Counted from the first letter of the stretch, positions 28,465-37,499 are shown. The stretch: DNA of 64,000 nucleotides from Fictibacillus gelatini DSM 15865 (GCF_000430745.1 NZ_KE387230.1:70022-134021); one strand, 5' to 3'. Translations and numbers: made by a program. The notes: generated by a model not told the origin, from the sequence alone.

Positions 28465-28496
28465 AACAAAACCGCCAAAAATGCGGCTTTGTTCAT
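28465..28496 (-). terminator. Terminator of ypjP
   Basis: CAAAGCCGC and GCGGTTTTG pair around ATTTTTG on the minus strand, with TTTTTTTATTTG following. Confidence 0.8.
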
Positions 28497-29140
28497 TGTG
28501 CCATCCAGTTCGGCGGCGTATTTTTATCCCAGTAGAGCCTCCCTAATTCGTGATGTTTTGCAAAGTTATCGTCTGCGGTATGGTAGTGGAAGCTAAACCA
28601 GTATCCCTGCTGTGGCGGATGTTCCCTCCGAACGTGAAAGCGGACAAGGTCCTTTTTCGTTCTTGCGTCATAAATATGAAAAATTCGTTCCCCGGTGCCC
28701 GCAGCCGGTCGGTCGGTGATGACAAGGTTCCGCAAATCGTCCGGGTCCATTTTTTTGCTTAACATTTGGATGACGTCTTCCATTTTAGGAAGAACATGAT
28801 TCATATAGTCGTCCCCAAGTTTTTGGCTGATTTTTGGCCCGAACTTTTCCATCGTTTGGTAATTTGCTTGATAGACCGTATAATCGACAAATTGTGAACT
28901 TAACTGTTCGTGATCCTGAAGAGTCGCTGCCACTTCATGCCATGGCAACGAATAGATATCCCTTGACGAAAGATCCTCGGTTTGTGGAGGTGTTTCGTTA
29001 GTGATCGGTTCTTGCTCAATGACATCCGATTTCGATTTCGCATCTGCATTAGTTGTTATTAAATAAGCCGGCGGAGTAACCGTACCTAGCGTAAAGACTG
29101 TTATTAAGACGACAAAGACTTTCTTTAACCAGTTCGGCAT
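28493..29140 (-). CDS. ypjP: YpjP-like exported protein
   Basis: A 215-residue protein matching B. subtilis YpjP over its length: N-terminal membrane/signal segment (WLKKVFVVLITVFTLGTV), a charged middle, and the strongly conserved C-terminus RFHVRREHPPQQGYWFSFHY, then HELGRLYWDKNTPPNWM. Function of the family is unknown; it is typical of Bacillaceae. ATG at 29140 has AGGGGA 8 bp upstream; three codons further up another ATG abuts that site. Confidence 0.88.
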   Translation of the reverse strand: MPNWLKKVFVVLITVFTLGTVTPPAYLITTNADAKSKSDVIEQEPITNETPPQTEDLSSRDIYSLPWHEVAATLQDHEQLSSQFVDYTVYQANYQTMEKFGPKISQKLGDDYMNHVLPKMEDVIQMLSKKMDPDDLRNLVITDRPAAGTGERIFHIYDARTKKDLVRFHVRREHPPQQGYWFSFHYHTADDNFAKHHELGRLYWDKNTPPNWMAQ

Positions 29141-29556
29141 GAGACCCATCCCCTGATTACGATTTTCTGACTTAGAGAAAAGACAAGCTTTTCTAAAGCT
29201 ATCATCTCACGAACCGGGCATTTTGTTCAAATAAAAAGACAATTTTTTTTGCTTGAGTGATTCTTTAGAATTTACTACAAAGAAGAAAAAACTTGGTGTA
29301 GACATTGATACAATTTTAAAGGCTACTGGCCAAACTTTAGAGGAAATGGAAAGGCTTAAGAAATAATTTCTTAAAGGGCTGACATGAATGAATAATATGT
29401 TTATTAGAAAATAGAGAAGAGTAAAGAGTTATTATGTTCACCTAAAAAATACAATTGTTCACTCTGGGAAGAATTTTTTCTTGCTTCTTCTTCGAAAATG
29501 AGTAATAATAGAAACTAAAATTCAGCGGATTGTCTAAAACAGCGGAGGATGGAGAA
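29141..29556. other. Intergenic region before aspartokinase
   Basis: It is AT-rich and contains a decayed Rpn-type fragment (about 29286-29366). No riboswitch (for example lysine) structure was recognised before the aspartokinase gene. Confidence 0.5.
29286..29366 (+). pseudogene. C-terminal fragment of an Rpn-type (PD-(D/E)XK) recombination nuclease
   Basis: The frame reads KKLGVDIDTILKATGQTLEE then MERLKK and stop. This is the characteristic tail of Rpn/transposase_31 nucleases (LGIDIDTIIKATGLSKEEI). There is no start codon or nuclease domain, so it is a relic of a deleted gene. Confidence 0.6.
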
Positions 29557-30918
29557 ATGAAAATCGTAAAGTTTGGCGGCAGTTCATTAGCATCAGGGGA
29601 ACAAGTGGAGAAGGTATTTCATATCGTCGTATCCGATCCAGAACGAAAAATCGTGGTCGTTTCGGCACCAGGGAAACGATACACCGAAGATATTAAAGTA
29701 ACCGATTTATTGATTGAGTGTGCCAATTCCTATTTAGCGCACGGAGAAGGGAAAGAACAGTTCGAGGCGGTCATCAAGAGGTATGCAAGCATTGCGGATG
29801 ATCTGGGCCTTTCAGAAAAAGTGATGCAAACTATTCATGACGATTTGCTTGAGCTATTGAATGGAGACCGGAGCCAGCCTGAAAAATATTTGGATGCGGT
29901 CAAGGCAAGTGGCGAAGATAATCATGCGAAACTGATCTCGGCTTATTTCCAGCATCAAGGAGTAGAGGCTTCTTACGTTAATCCGAAAGAAGCGGGTCTC
30001 ATCGTCACTGACGAACCGGGAAATGCCCAGGTGTTGCCTGAGTCGTATGAGGCGTTATACAAGCTGCGAAATCGTCCGGGCATTTTGATTTTCCCGGGAT
30101 TTTTCGGTTTTAATAAAAAAGGGGAAGTCGTTACATTTTCAAGAAGCGGATCCGACATTACCGGATCGATTCTTGCCAATGGCACGAAAGCGGATCTTTA
30201 TGAAAACTTCACGGATGTGGATGCCGTGTATTCTGTCAATCCTATGATGGTCGATCGGCCAAAGGAGCTGCGCGAACTGACCTATCGGGAAATGAGAGAA
30301 TTGTCCTATGCCGGATTTTCCGTTTTTCATGACGAAGCATTGATGCCTGCGTTTCGGGCGGGAATACCGGTCAACATTAAAAACACGAACAACCCTCATA
30401 AGCCGGGAACGAGAATTGTGAACGAACGGGAAAACACGAATGGGCCTGTCATTGGCATCGCAAGCGATAACGGATTCTGCAGCATATATGTGAGCAAATA
30501 TTTATTGAACAGGGAAATCGGTTTTGGCCGCAAATTGTTGCAAATTTTAGAGGATTACGGGTTGTCGTTTGAACATATGCCTTCAGGAATTGATGATATT
30601 TCAGTCATAGTAAGACAAGATGAAATGGACGCCAGACTTGAAAAGAAAATCGTCAATCGGATTAAGACCGAACTACAAGCTGATGATGTAAAAGTCGAGC
30701 ACGACCTTGCTATCATCATGGTAGTTGGGGAAGGAATGCGCCATAATGTAGGGACGGCGGCAAAGGCCTCATTCGCTCTGGCACGTGCGGGAGTAAACAT
30801 CGAAATGATCAACCAGGGATCTTCCGAAGTGAGCATGATGTTCGGCGTAAAGGAAGTCGATGAAAAAAGAGCCGTTCAAGCGCTCTATGAAGAATTTTTT
30901 GCAGCTGTTCCGGTTTAA
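29557..30918 (+). CDS. thrD: Aspartate kinase (aspartokinase III type)
   Basis: A 453-residue monofunctional aspartokinase. The N-terminal KFGGSSLA nucleotide motif, SGEDNHAKLI, the kinase segment FSRSGSDITGSILA, and C-terminal tandem ACT domains (about 310-450) match B. subtilis YclM/ThrD (454 residues), which is inhibited by lysine plus threonine. It makes aspartyl phosphate for lysine, threonine and methionine synthesis. The ATG at 29557 has GGAGGA 7 bp upstream; a TTG at 29530 is not supported. It is monocistronic with a strong terminator. Confidence 0.9.
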   Translation: MKIVKFGGSSLASGEQVEKVFHIVVSDPERKIVVVSAPGKRYTEDIKVTDLLIECANSYLAHGEGKEQFEAVIKRYASIADDLGLSEKVMQTIHDDLLELLNGDRSQPEKYLDAVKASGEDNHAKLISAYFQHQGVEASYVNPKEAGLIVTDEPGNAQVLPESYEALYKLRNRPGILIFPGFFGFNKKGEVVTFSRSGSDITGSILANGTKADLYENFTDVDAVYSVNPMMVDRPKELRELTYREMRELSYAGFSVFHDEALMPAFRAGIPVNIKNTNNPHKPGTRIVNERENTNGPVIGIASDNGFCSIYVSKYLLNREIGFGRKLLQILEDYGLSFEHMPSGIDDISVIVRQDEMDARLEKKIVNRIKTELQADDVKVEHDLAIIMVVGEGMRHNVGTAAKASFALARAGVNIEMINQGSSEVSMMFGVKEVDEKRAVQALYEEFFAAVPV

Positions 30919-30929
30919 AAAAGCAATAA

Positions 30930-30964
30930 AGCAGAACTCTAAGTTAAAAAGGGTTCTGCTTTTT
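30930..30964 (+). terminator. Terminator after aspartokinase
   Basis: AAAGCAGAACTC and GGGTTCTGCTTT form the stem, followed by TTCCTTTT. Confidence 0.85.
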
Positions 30965-30995
30965 CCTTTTGGAAATGTCTTCTTTATTAATGCAT

Positions 30996-31042
30996 TTGAC
31001 AAATCGTTATATCTATTTTAAAATTATCTCGAATTCGAGATA
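30996..31042 (+). promoter_or_regulatory. mhqR promoter and MhqR box 1
   Basis: TTGACA (30996-31001), 17-bp spacer and TAAAAT (31019-31024), followed by a perfect 18-bp palindrome TATCTCGAATTCGAGATA at 31025-31042. This matches the operator of the B. subtilis quinone-sensing repressor MhqR. Confidence 0.9.
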
Positions 31043-31066
31043 AAATGATGGAAAGGTCTGGAAGCC

Positions 31067-31522
31067 ATGAGTAACGATCAGAAGCACAATGAAAATGACC
31101 TATCATTAAAATTGTTTGTTGTTTTGTCGCGGGCATACCGGTCCATCACCGATAGAGTGACGGAAGATATGAAAAGCTATGGGCTAAACCCGACAGAGTT
31201 TATGGTACTTGAATTGTTGTATCATAAAGGAGAACAGCCCATCCAGCATATCGGGAAAAAAATATTGCTTGCGAGCGGCAGCATGACGTACGTTGTTGAT
31301 AAATTAGAATCAAAAAAGCTTTTAGAACGGAAAGCCTGCCCAGAAGATCGACGTGTAACGTTTGCATCGATTACGGAAGAGGGAAGAAAGCTAATGGATG
31401 AGATTTTTCCGAAGCACCGAAAAGTGATTCAAAACATTTTTGCTACATTAGATGTCAATGAGCAGGAAACGATGATTACATGTTTAAAGAAACTGGGCAT
31501 TCACGCAGAAGAACTCATCTAA
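31067..31522 (+). CDS. mhqR: MarR-family quinone-responsive repressor MhqR
   Basis: A 151-residue MarR-type winged-helix protein (DNA-binding region around ILLASGSMTYVVDKLESKKL, then the wing CPEDRRVTFASITEEG). The family signature and the operator TATCTCGAATTCGAGATA before it identify MhqR, which represses detoxification genes until quinones or diamide-like stress arises. A second operator lies between it and the dioxygenase gene. Ribosome binding site GGAAAGG precedes ATG. Confidence 0.92.
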   Translation: MSNDQKHNENDLSLKLFVVLSRAYRSITDRVTEDMKSYGLNPTEFMVLELLYHKGEQPIQHIGKKILLASGSMTYVVDKLESKKLLERKACPEDRRVTFASITEEGRKLMDEIFPKHRKVIQNIFATLDVNEQETMITCLKKLGIHAEELI

Positions 31523-31537
31523 ATTTTTTTACGCATT

Positions 31538-31555
31538 TATCTCGAATTCAAGATA
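31538..31555 (+). promoter_or_regulatory. MhqR box 2
   Basis: TATCTCGAATTCAAGATA differs from box 1 at one position. It lies 80 bp before the first dioxygenase gene and should bring the three downstream genes under MhqR control independently of box 1. Confidence 0.88.
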
Positions 31556-31617
31556 AATGAAATAAAGATAATACTCGAGGGGAATATACTATTATGCAGT
31601 TGGAAAGGAGTTTTACA

Positions 31618-32571
31618 ATGGCCAGAAAAGAAACAGCGGGAATTCACCATATTACAGCGATTGTCGGAGACCCTCAGGAAAATGTTGATTTTTATGCAGG
31701 GATTCTTGGCCTCAGATTGGTTAAAAAGACCGTCAACTTTGATGATCCAGGAACGTATCACTTGTATTTTGGAAATGAAGAAGGAAAACCCGGAACGATC
31801 ATGACATTCTTTCCATGGCCAGGTGCTTATAAAGGAAGAATCGGGGGCGGCCAGGTTGGCGTGACAACATTTGTCGTGCCTGAAAATGCGCTTGCGTTCT
31901 GGGAAGAGCGCTTTTCTAAATTCAATGTTTTCGCAAAAAAAGAAACGCGCTTTGGCGAAGAATTTCTTCAATTTGAGGATCCGCATGGCCTTCGACTTGA
32001 ACTTGTCGCTAGAAGCGAAGGGCCAAAAAGTGAGTGGGAGTTTGATGGGATTACAGCAAATGAAGCGATTAAAGGATTTGGAGGCGCCATCCTGCTCTCG
32101 GCTTCTCCTTATCAAACGGCAGAATTGCTAGAGCGTGTCATGGGAATGGAACACGTCGGACAGGAAGACAGCTACCTCAGATTTCGTTCTACGGGGGAAC
32201 TTGGCAATGTCATTGATATTTATTTGAATGCGAGCCCGCGGGGCACGATGGGAGTCGGTACCGTCCACCATATTGCCTGGCGTGCCAGAGATTTTGAAGA
32301 TCATAAAGAATGGCAAAAACATATAGGAGAGAACGGCTACCATCCGACTGACATTCTTGACCGGCAGTATTTTAACGCGATTTATTTCCGTGAAGCAGGT
32401 GGCCTTCTCTTTGAAATTGCGACAGATCCTCCGGGATTTGACCGTGATGAGCCGGCGGATGTTATGGGTGAACAACTCATGTTGCCTCCATGGCTAGAGC
32501 CGCATCGTGAAAAAATTGAGGAAATTCTTCTTCCCGTGACCGTTCGCCAATTGAAAGGAGGGCAATCATGA
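31618..32571 (+). CDS. Ring-cleaving dioxygenase (MhqA/MhqO type)
   Basis: A 317-residue vicinal-oxygen-chelate protein with two glyoxalase-like modules. Metal-ligand segments are GIHHITAIVGD near the N-terminus, VHHIAWRARD near residue 210 and FEIATDPPGFD. MhqA, MhqE and MhqO of B. subtilis share this layout and break down hydroquinone or catechol-type compounds that are toxic to thiols. ATG at 31618 has AAAGGAG 7 bp upstream; one eight codons earlier does not. It overlaps the next gene by 4 bp. Confidence 0.9.
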   Translation: MARKETAGIHHITAIVGDPQENVDFYAGILGLRLVKKTVNFDDPGTYHLYFGNEEGKPGTIMTFFPWPGAYKGRIGGGQVGVTTFVVPENALAFWEERFSKFNVFAKKETRFGEEFLQFEDPHGLRLELVARSEGPKSEWEFDGITANEAIKGFGGAILLSASPYQTAELLERVMGMEHVGQEDSYLRFRSTGELGNVIDIYLNASPRGTMGVGTVHHIAWRARDFEDHKEWQKHIGENGYHPTDILDRQYFNAIYFREAGGLLFEIATDPPGFDRDEPADVMGEQLMLPPWLEPHREKIEEILLPVTVRQLKGGQS

Positions 32572-33188
32572 AGCACTTTTTTCATAAAGGAAAGGACATA
32601 AATCAACCGACTTTCCTTCTATTGCATGGAACTGGAGGAACAGAAACGGATCTATTGCCAGTTGCAGGCATGATCGATGATTCTGCATCCGTCTTAGGGG
32701 TTCGGGGAAATGTAAGCGAGAATGGGATGCCACGCTTTTTTCGCAGATTGGCAGAAGGGGTTTTTGATGAAGAGGATCTTATTTTCCGAACCAGGGAATT
32801 AAACGAATTTATTGACCAGGCCGCTGTTCGCCACGGATTTGACCGGGACAATGTGATTGCTATCGGTTATTCAAATGGAGCGAACATTGCCGCAAGCCTT
32901 CTCTTTCATTATGAGCACGCTTTAGGCGGAGCCATTTTATTTCATCCAATGGTTCCCCGAAGAGGAATGGATCTGCCGAACTTAACAGGAACTCCCGTGT
33001 TTATCGGCGCCGGTACAAATGATCCGATTTGCAAGCCGGAAGAGACGAAGGAATTGGCGGAGCGATTGGAACGCGCCGGGGCAAGCGTTGACATCGGGTG
33101 GGAGAATTTTGGCCACCAATTGACGCATTCTGAAGTGCAAAAGGCGGCTGCCTGGTATGCCCGGCTTTTCAAAGGGGAATTGAAATAA
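32568..33188 (+). CDS. mhqD: MhqD-type carboxylesterase/phospholipase
   Basis: A 206-residue alpha/beta hydrolase of the phospholipase/carboxylesterase family: HGTGGTETDLLP oxyanion region, nucleophile elbow IGYSNGAN, GTNDPICKPEE with the aspartate, and the catalytic histidine in NFGHQLTHSE. It is encoded between two dioxygenases exactly as mhqD accompanies mhqE in B. subtilis, so it belongs to the quinone response. The natural substrate is unknown. Confidence 0.9.
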   Translation: MKHFFHKGKDINQPTFLLLHGTGGTETDLLPVAGMIDDSASVLGVRGNVSENGMPRFFRRLAEGVFDEEDLIFRTRELNEFIDQAAVRHGFDRDNVIAIGYSNGANIAASLLFHYEHALGGAILFHPMVPRRGMDLPNLTGTPVFIGAGTNDPICKPEETKELAERLERAGASVDIGWENFGHQLTHSEVQKAAAWYARLFKGELK

Positions 33189-33213
33189 TTATAAAACGTT
33201 TGGAGGGAAACAT

Positions 33214-34191
33214 ATGGAATTAAAAGGAATTCACCACGTATCCGCATTAACGGCCAACGCCCAAAAAAATGTTGATTTTTATACAAAAACGCTCGGGCTT
33301 CGATTGGTGAAGAAAACGGTCAATCAAGACGATACTTCCGTTTACCATCTATTTTATGGAGATGAAAAAGGGAATCCCGGGACGGAATTGACGTTTTTTG
33401 AAATTCCGATGGCTGCTAGAAACCATGAGGGCGTAAGCAGCATATCCGCGACCTCATTGCGCGTCGCAAACGATGAAGCCATACACTTTTGGAAAACACG
33501 CTTTGACGAACTCCATGTAGAGCATGGAGAAATCATCGATGTGTCGGGACGTTTAACTCTATCCTTCAACGATTTTGAAGGGCAACGGCTTATACTCGTC
33601 TCTGATGAAACGAATAAAGGAGTAGAAAGCGGGACTCCATGGGAGAAAAGCCCGATCCCGAAAGCCTTTGGAATCCGCGGATTAGGGCCGGTTAAATTAA
33701 CGGTACGTTATGCGGATAAAACGATAAATGTATTAACGAAGATGATGGGATTCCGTGAAAAAGGCCACTATCCGTCCTCAGTTCCGGGCCAACCCGATAT
33801 TCTCGTGCTGGAAACGGGCGAAGGCGGGACCGGTGCTGAAATTCACGTTGAAGAAAGAAAAGATTTGCCGGCTGAAAGGCTTGGCCGGGGCGGTGTCCAT
33901 CACGTCGCCTTTCGGGTCGACAACAAAGAAGAATTGCGCAGATGGGTGGAAAACATTCAAAACGCAGGATTTCAAAACTCAGGACTTGTTGACCGTTTCT
34001 ATTTCCAATCCCTCTATTTCCGGGAACCCAATGGCATTCTCTTCGAATTAGCGACGGATGGCCCCGGTTTTGATACGGATGAGGATATTGAACATTTAGG
34101 CGAAAAGCTTGCCCTGCCACCGTTTCTTGAACCACATCGAGAGGAAATTGAAGCAAAATTGAAGCCGTTAAATACAAAGGCGGATAAGTAA
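33214..34191 (+). CDS. Ring-cleaving dioxygenase (MhqE/MhqO type)
   Basis: A second two-module vicinal-oxygen-chelate dioxygenase (325 residues): GIHHVSALTANAQKNVDFYT at the N-terminus, VHHVAFRVDN mid-protein and FELATDGPGFD with the metal glutamate. It is similar to the 31618 product but clearly diverged, so the two probably differ in substrate. Strong GGAGG site, 25 bp after mhqD; last gene of the MhqR-controlled unit. Confidence 0.9.
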   Translation: MELKGIHHVSALTANAQKNVDFYTKTLGLRLVKKTVNQDDTSVYHLFYGDEKGNPGTELTFFEIPMAARNHEGVSSISATSLRVANDEAIHFWKTRFDELHVEHGEIIDVSGRLTLSFNDFEGQRLILVSDETNKGVESGTPWEKSPIPKAFGIRGLGPVKLTVRYADKTINVLTKMMGFREKGHYPSSVPGQPDILVLETGEGGTGAEIHVEERKDLPAERLGRGGVHHVAFRVDNKEELRRWVENIQNAGFQNSGLVDRFYFQSLYFREPNGILFELATDGPGFDTDEDIEHLGEKLALPPFLEPHREEIEAKLKPLNTKADK

Positions 34192-34205
34192 GGAAGTTCC
34201 ACATT

Positions 34206-34240
34206 TCAGCCGGTCTATCAACGGGTCGGCTGAATTGCTT
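34206..34240 (+). terminator. Terminator after the mhq genes
   Basis: TCAGCCG and CGGCTGA form the stem (34206-34233) followed by ATTGCTTTTTA. Confidence 0.7.
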
Positions 34241-34241
34241 T

Positions 34242-34418
34242 TTAGGATGCCCGCAATGGTTCAGATTGAATCAACTTGCACTCTTTTGACAAACGATGGC
34301 TTCCTTGTTGAACTTCGATAATAATTTCATTCAACGTTTCACCACAAGTTAAGCACTCGGTGTGAAACAGATCTTGAATGGTGCAGCATCCGGCACAATA
34401 ACTCCTCTGATTTTTCAT
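34242..34418 (-). CDS. Small cysteine-rich protein
   Basis: A 58-residue ORF: it begins MKNQRSYCAGCCTIQDLF and continues HTECLTCGETLNEIII. The ribosome binding site is excellent (GGAGGA 7 bp before ATG), the strongest argument that it is real. Cysteines at 8, 11, 12, 22, 25 and 47 and a histidine at 19 form two C-x2-C-like pairs (CAGC and CLTC), which suggests a small zinc- or iron-binding domain. It is convergent with the mhq operon. No known family recognised; an anti-sigma-like or adaptor role would be guesswork. Confidence 0.75.
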   Translation of the reverse strand: MKNQRSYCAGCCTIQDLFHTECLTCGETLNEIIIEVQQGSHRLSKECKLIQSEPLRAS

Positions 34419-34528
34419 CGATGATCTCCTCCTTTTTTACTCATTATAATTGTGAAATCAGTAATGTTCTATTAGCTTGTAAGGAAATCTGACATTGTTT
34501 ATTTGAGGCTTTGTTCAATAAGAGTAGT

Positions 34529-34551
34529 TTGAGGGGGAAATGCCCCCTCAA
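34529..34551 (-). terminator. Hairpin after the carboxypeptidase gene
   Basis: TTGAGGGGG and CCCCCTCAA around AAATG; no strong T-run on the minus strand. Confidence 0.55.
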
Positions 34552-34556
34552 CACAA

Positions 34557-37361
34557 TTAGTTCCGCGCCAATTCCTTAAGGATTTTTTGTTCTGTTTCTT
34601 CCATGACACGTTCATTTTCAACCCAACCGTTCATCAAGATCGAGACGGCATATGTTTCGCCTGATTTTCCAGTGACGTAGCCTGTCCAGCAGCCAAGGCT
34701 CGAGAGCGTTTCGGCGATTCCGCTGCCGGTCGCTTTTTCTGGCAAAGATGAACGAAAGCCTGGATGGTTTTTCATCAGGCCGAGCGTCGCGTTAAGCTGA
34801 TTGGCGCTCACCTGGTTATAACGCGTGGCACCGGAACCGTCATACAGATCGAATGTGGTGTTGATACCTTTGGCTTTCAGCAAGTCATACATTTTAGCGA
34901 CGCCGTCACTCGTCCCGGCGACAGCCACGTTATCTTCTTGCCCTTTTCCAATCGTTTTCGTCAGCATTTCCGCATAAAAGTGGTCGTTCGTTTTGTTCAT
35001 CGTTGAGATTAACTCGTTTAACGGTTTCGAGCGTACCGCTTCAATTTTTTCGGCATGTTCAGGAACCGAACCGATTTTCACCTTGCTTTTCGGATCAACG
35101 TGAATTCCGGCTTCTTTCAATTTGGCTTTAAAGACATAGCCAGTGTAAAGAGCGGGCTGTTCGATTGCGATCGCGATCCGTTTCTTTTTCGCGTTCAATG
35201 GCAGTTGTCCCCGTACGGTAATGATATTTTTTCCGCGTTCCCGGTAGGCGGAAAGCGTCTCTTTTCCGCCAGAAGGGACGGTAATGGCTTCATTGACGAT
35301 TTGGACATCCTCCGTTTTTGGTTCTTGTGATACGACAACTGGTTTTCCTGTATGTTTTCCTGGTTGAATGTTGATGGCGACCGTTCCCCGGTTTACGCTT
35401 AATGCGCTTATTTGCGGATATGCGCTATTGTCTTCTTCATCCCACGTCCAGCCGAGCGGATAGCGTTCACTGTCGAAAGCACTTTCGTCAACAACGATAT
35501 CGCCTTTCACTTTTTTGATTTTTACTTTCTTTAAGGCCAGGGCGAATCGCTTAATCTGTTCCGTTGTCAAAGAAGGGTCGCCACTGCCTTTTAAGATGAC
35601 ATCCCCATTCAGTACTCCAGAACGTCCAGCGTTCTTCGATACATACAAATCAGTTTCGTAGCGGAAATCCGGTCCAAAGTATTCGAGTCCCGCAAGCGTT
35701 GGCCAAATTTTTACGGCTGAACCGGGCGTCAGCAGCTTGTCTTCATTTTGCGCATAAAGCACGTTATTTTGCCGAAGCGATTGGATGATGATTCCCATCG
35801 TCACCCCTTTTAAACGGGGATCATGAATAATCGGGCCGATCTTTTCTGAAAGTGGGTAGGCAGGGCTTTTCGGCTGAAAATTGGTTTCCGGCGCTTTTAG
35901 ATCCGGGTATTTGGCGAGCAAGACCCCGACTTTGTCCTGGAAGTCGATCGCATATTTTGATTTATAAATGCCGTTCATCAAGATAGCGAATGCAATCTGG
36001 TCGCCATTTTTAGCCTTCACGAACCCGACCATGTTGTTGACGCCTGACATGGAACCGGTTTTAGCTTGAAGATTGTTTTCCGCTTCTGTTTTCTTCATCC
36101 GGTTTTTCAACGTTCCGTCTACACCTGCAATAGGAAGAGACTTTTCAACGAAAGGCCAATAGCTTTGTTTTTTGACATAGCGCAAAAAGGCGAGCATGTT
36201 GTTCGGAGAGACGAAATTTAAACGGGAAAGCCCGGAGCCATCGACCTGGCTATAGTCACCTTTCAGCCCCGCTTGTTTTAACAGATCTCCCACGACCTGA
36301 ACACCTGCCTGAAAACTCCCTTTATTTTCAATTTCTTTGCCGACGGTTTTTAAAAACATTTCCGCGTAAAAGTTATCGCTTTCTTTATTCAAATGGGTAA
36401 CGAGGTCGCATAGCGGTTTGGAGTAGTGGACGGCATCCGGCCTTTGTTTTTTCGTGACAGTCTTTTTCACTGCTGTTTGAGCGGATAGATGGATATGATG
36501 CTTCTCGGTAAGCTGTTTGACGACATTTCCGGCAAATAAAGCGGGATCTTCGATTGTGATGCTTTCGCTTGCTGGCTCGCTGTTCTTTCCGATTGTTCCG
36601 CTAATTGTAATGACATTTTCGGTGCGCTGGCGATTAAATGTCACATCGTCTTTCGATCCATCGACGACGTGTGCCTCATTGACGATTTTTACATTATCGC
36701 TCTCCGGTGAGATGCTTACTTCAGGACGTTGGCCGATAGCTTTCCCGCGAGCCGAAACTTCCAGATCGACAACGTTTTCATTGACAGATAAGGCGCTAAT
36801 TTGTGCACTGTAATACCACGGTTCGTCATCCCACATCCATCCTTTGCCGAGCCGTACATTATCAAAGCGGCTTTCATCAACAAGGATGTTTCCCTTTATC
36901 CGTTTCAATCCTTTTTCCTGCTGCAATTGATCGATCATGCCATCGAGATCTTCTGTTGTAAGGGAAGGGTCGCCATAGCCTTTAATGATAAGATTGCCAT
37001 GAAGGGTGCCATTCTGTGACAGCTTGCCATCCAAATAAGCTTCTGTTTTAAATCGATAGTCTGGTTTCAAACGATCGAGAGCGGTCGCTGCGACGAAAAG
37101 CTTAAGCGTGGAGGCGGGGACAAACGATTTTTCAGCATTGTGCGAGTAGAGCAGCTCATTTTTTGACAAATTGTATATGGTAACTCCCGCCTGGATGCCT
37201 TTGCTGTTTTCGTCATTTTCGAGCTTCAGCAAAAGTTGGTCGATATTGTCCGTTAATAGATGTCCGTCAGACCCAGCAGCCATTGAAGGCACGGCCAAAA
37301 GCTGAAGCACGAAACAGAGCATAATCACAGGAAACAGTGCCAGCCGAACATTCTTTTTCAT
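34557..37361 (-). CDS. D-Ala-D-Ala carboxypeptidase (S13/PBP4 family) with two tandem domains
   Basis: A 934-residue exported protein, about twice the normal DacC/PBP4a length (about 490). After a signal peptide (ends SMA-AGS), domain 1 (about 45-480) has all penicillin-binding motifs: SxxK at 84-87 (STLK), SDN at 328-330 and KTG at 434-436. Domain 2 (about 505-934) keeps SAVK at 548-551 but has NDH where SDN should be, and about 16 residues including KTG are missing before the final ILMNG. So domain 1 should be active and domain 2 probably not. ATG at 37361 with GGAGG upstream. It acts on peptidoglycan outside the cell. Confidence 0.9.
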   Translation of the reverse strand: MKKNVRLALFPVIMLCFVLQLLAVPSMAAGSDGHLLTDNIDQLLLKLENDENSKGIQAGVTIYNLSKNELLYSHNAEKSFVPASTLKLFVAATALDRLKPDYRFKTEAYLDGKLSQNGTLHGNLIIKGYGDPSLTTEDLDGMIDQLQQEKGLKRIKGNILVDESRFDNVRLGKGWMWDDEPWYYSAQISALSVNENVVDLEVSARGKAIGQRPEVSISPESDNVKIVNEAHVVDGSKDDVTFNRQRTENVITISGTIGKNSEPASESITIEDPALFAGNVVKQLTEKHHIHLSAQTAVKKTVTKKQRPDAVHYSKPLCDLVTHLNKESDNFYAEMFLKTVGKEIENKGSFQAGVQVVGDLLKQAGLKGDYSQVDGSGLSRLNFVSPNNMLAFLRYVKKQSYWPFVEKSLPIAGVDGTLKNRMKKTEAENNLQAKTGSMSGVNNMVGFVKAKNGDQIAFAILMNGIYKSKYAIDFQDKVGVLLAKYPDLKAPETNFQPKSPAYPLSEKIGPIIHDPRLKGVTMGIIIQSLRQNNVLYAQNEDKLLTPGSAVKIWPTLAGLEYFGPDFRYETDLYVSKNAGRSGVLNGDVILKGSGDPSLTTEQIKRFALALKKVKIKKVKGDIVVDESAFDSERYPLGWTWDEEDNSAYPQISALSVNRGTVAINIQPGKHTGKPVVVSQEPKTEDVQIVNEAITVPSGGKETLSAYRERGKNIITVRGQLPLNAKKKRIAIAIEQPALYTGYVFKAKLKEAGIHVDPKSKVKIGSVPEHAEKIEAVRSKPLNELISTMNKTNDHFYAEMLTKTIGKGQEDNVAVAGTSDGVAKMYDLLKAKGINTTFDLYDGSGATRYNQVSANQLNATLGLMKNHPGFRSSLPEKATGSGIAETLSSLGCWTGYVTGKSGETYAVSILMNGWVENERVMEETEQKILKELARN

Positions 37362-37458
37362 AATTTTCCTCCCATCTACTATATGTATCACAATATAATT
37401 GTTTAATTATTCTACAATAATCGTGAGGTTCCTTCGAAAATGTGGAAATCGGGTAAAC

Positions 37459-37491
37459 AAAAAAAGCAGAGAACAATTCCCTGCTTTTTTA
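37459..37491 (-). terminator. Terminator of the SDR gene
   Basis: AAAAAGCAG and CTGCTTTTTT pair across GAGAACAATTCC. Confidence 0.75.
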
Positions 37492-37499
37492 AGTACATA

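Noticed and set aside
29150-29556. Lysine riboswitch before aspartokinase
   Set aside because: No lysine-aptamer core or terminator/antiterminator pair could be recognised in the leader.
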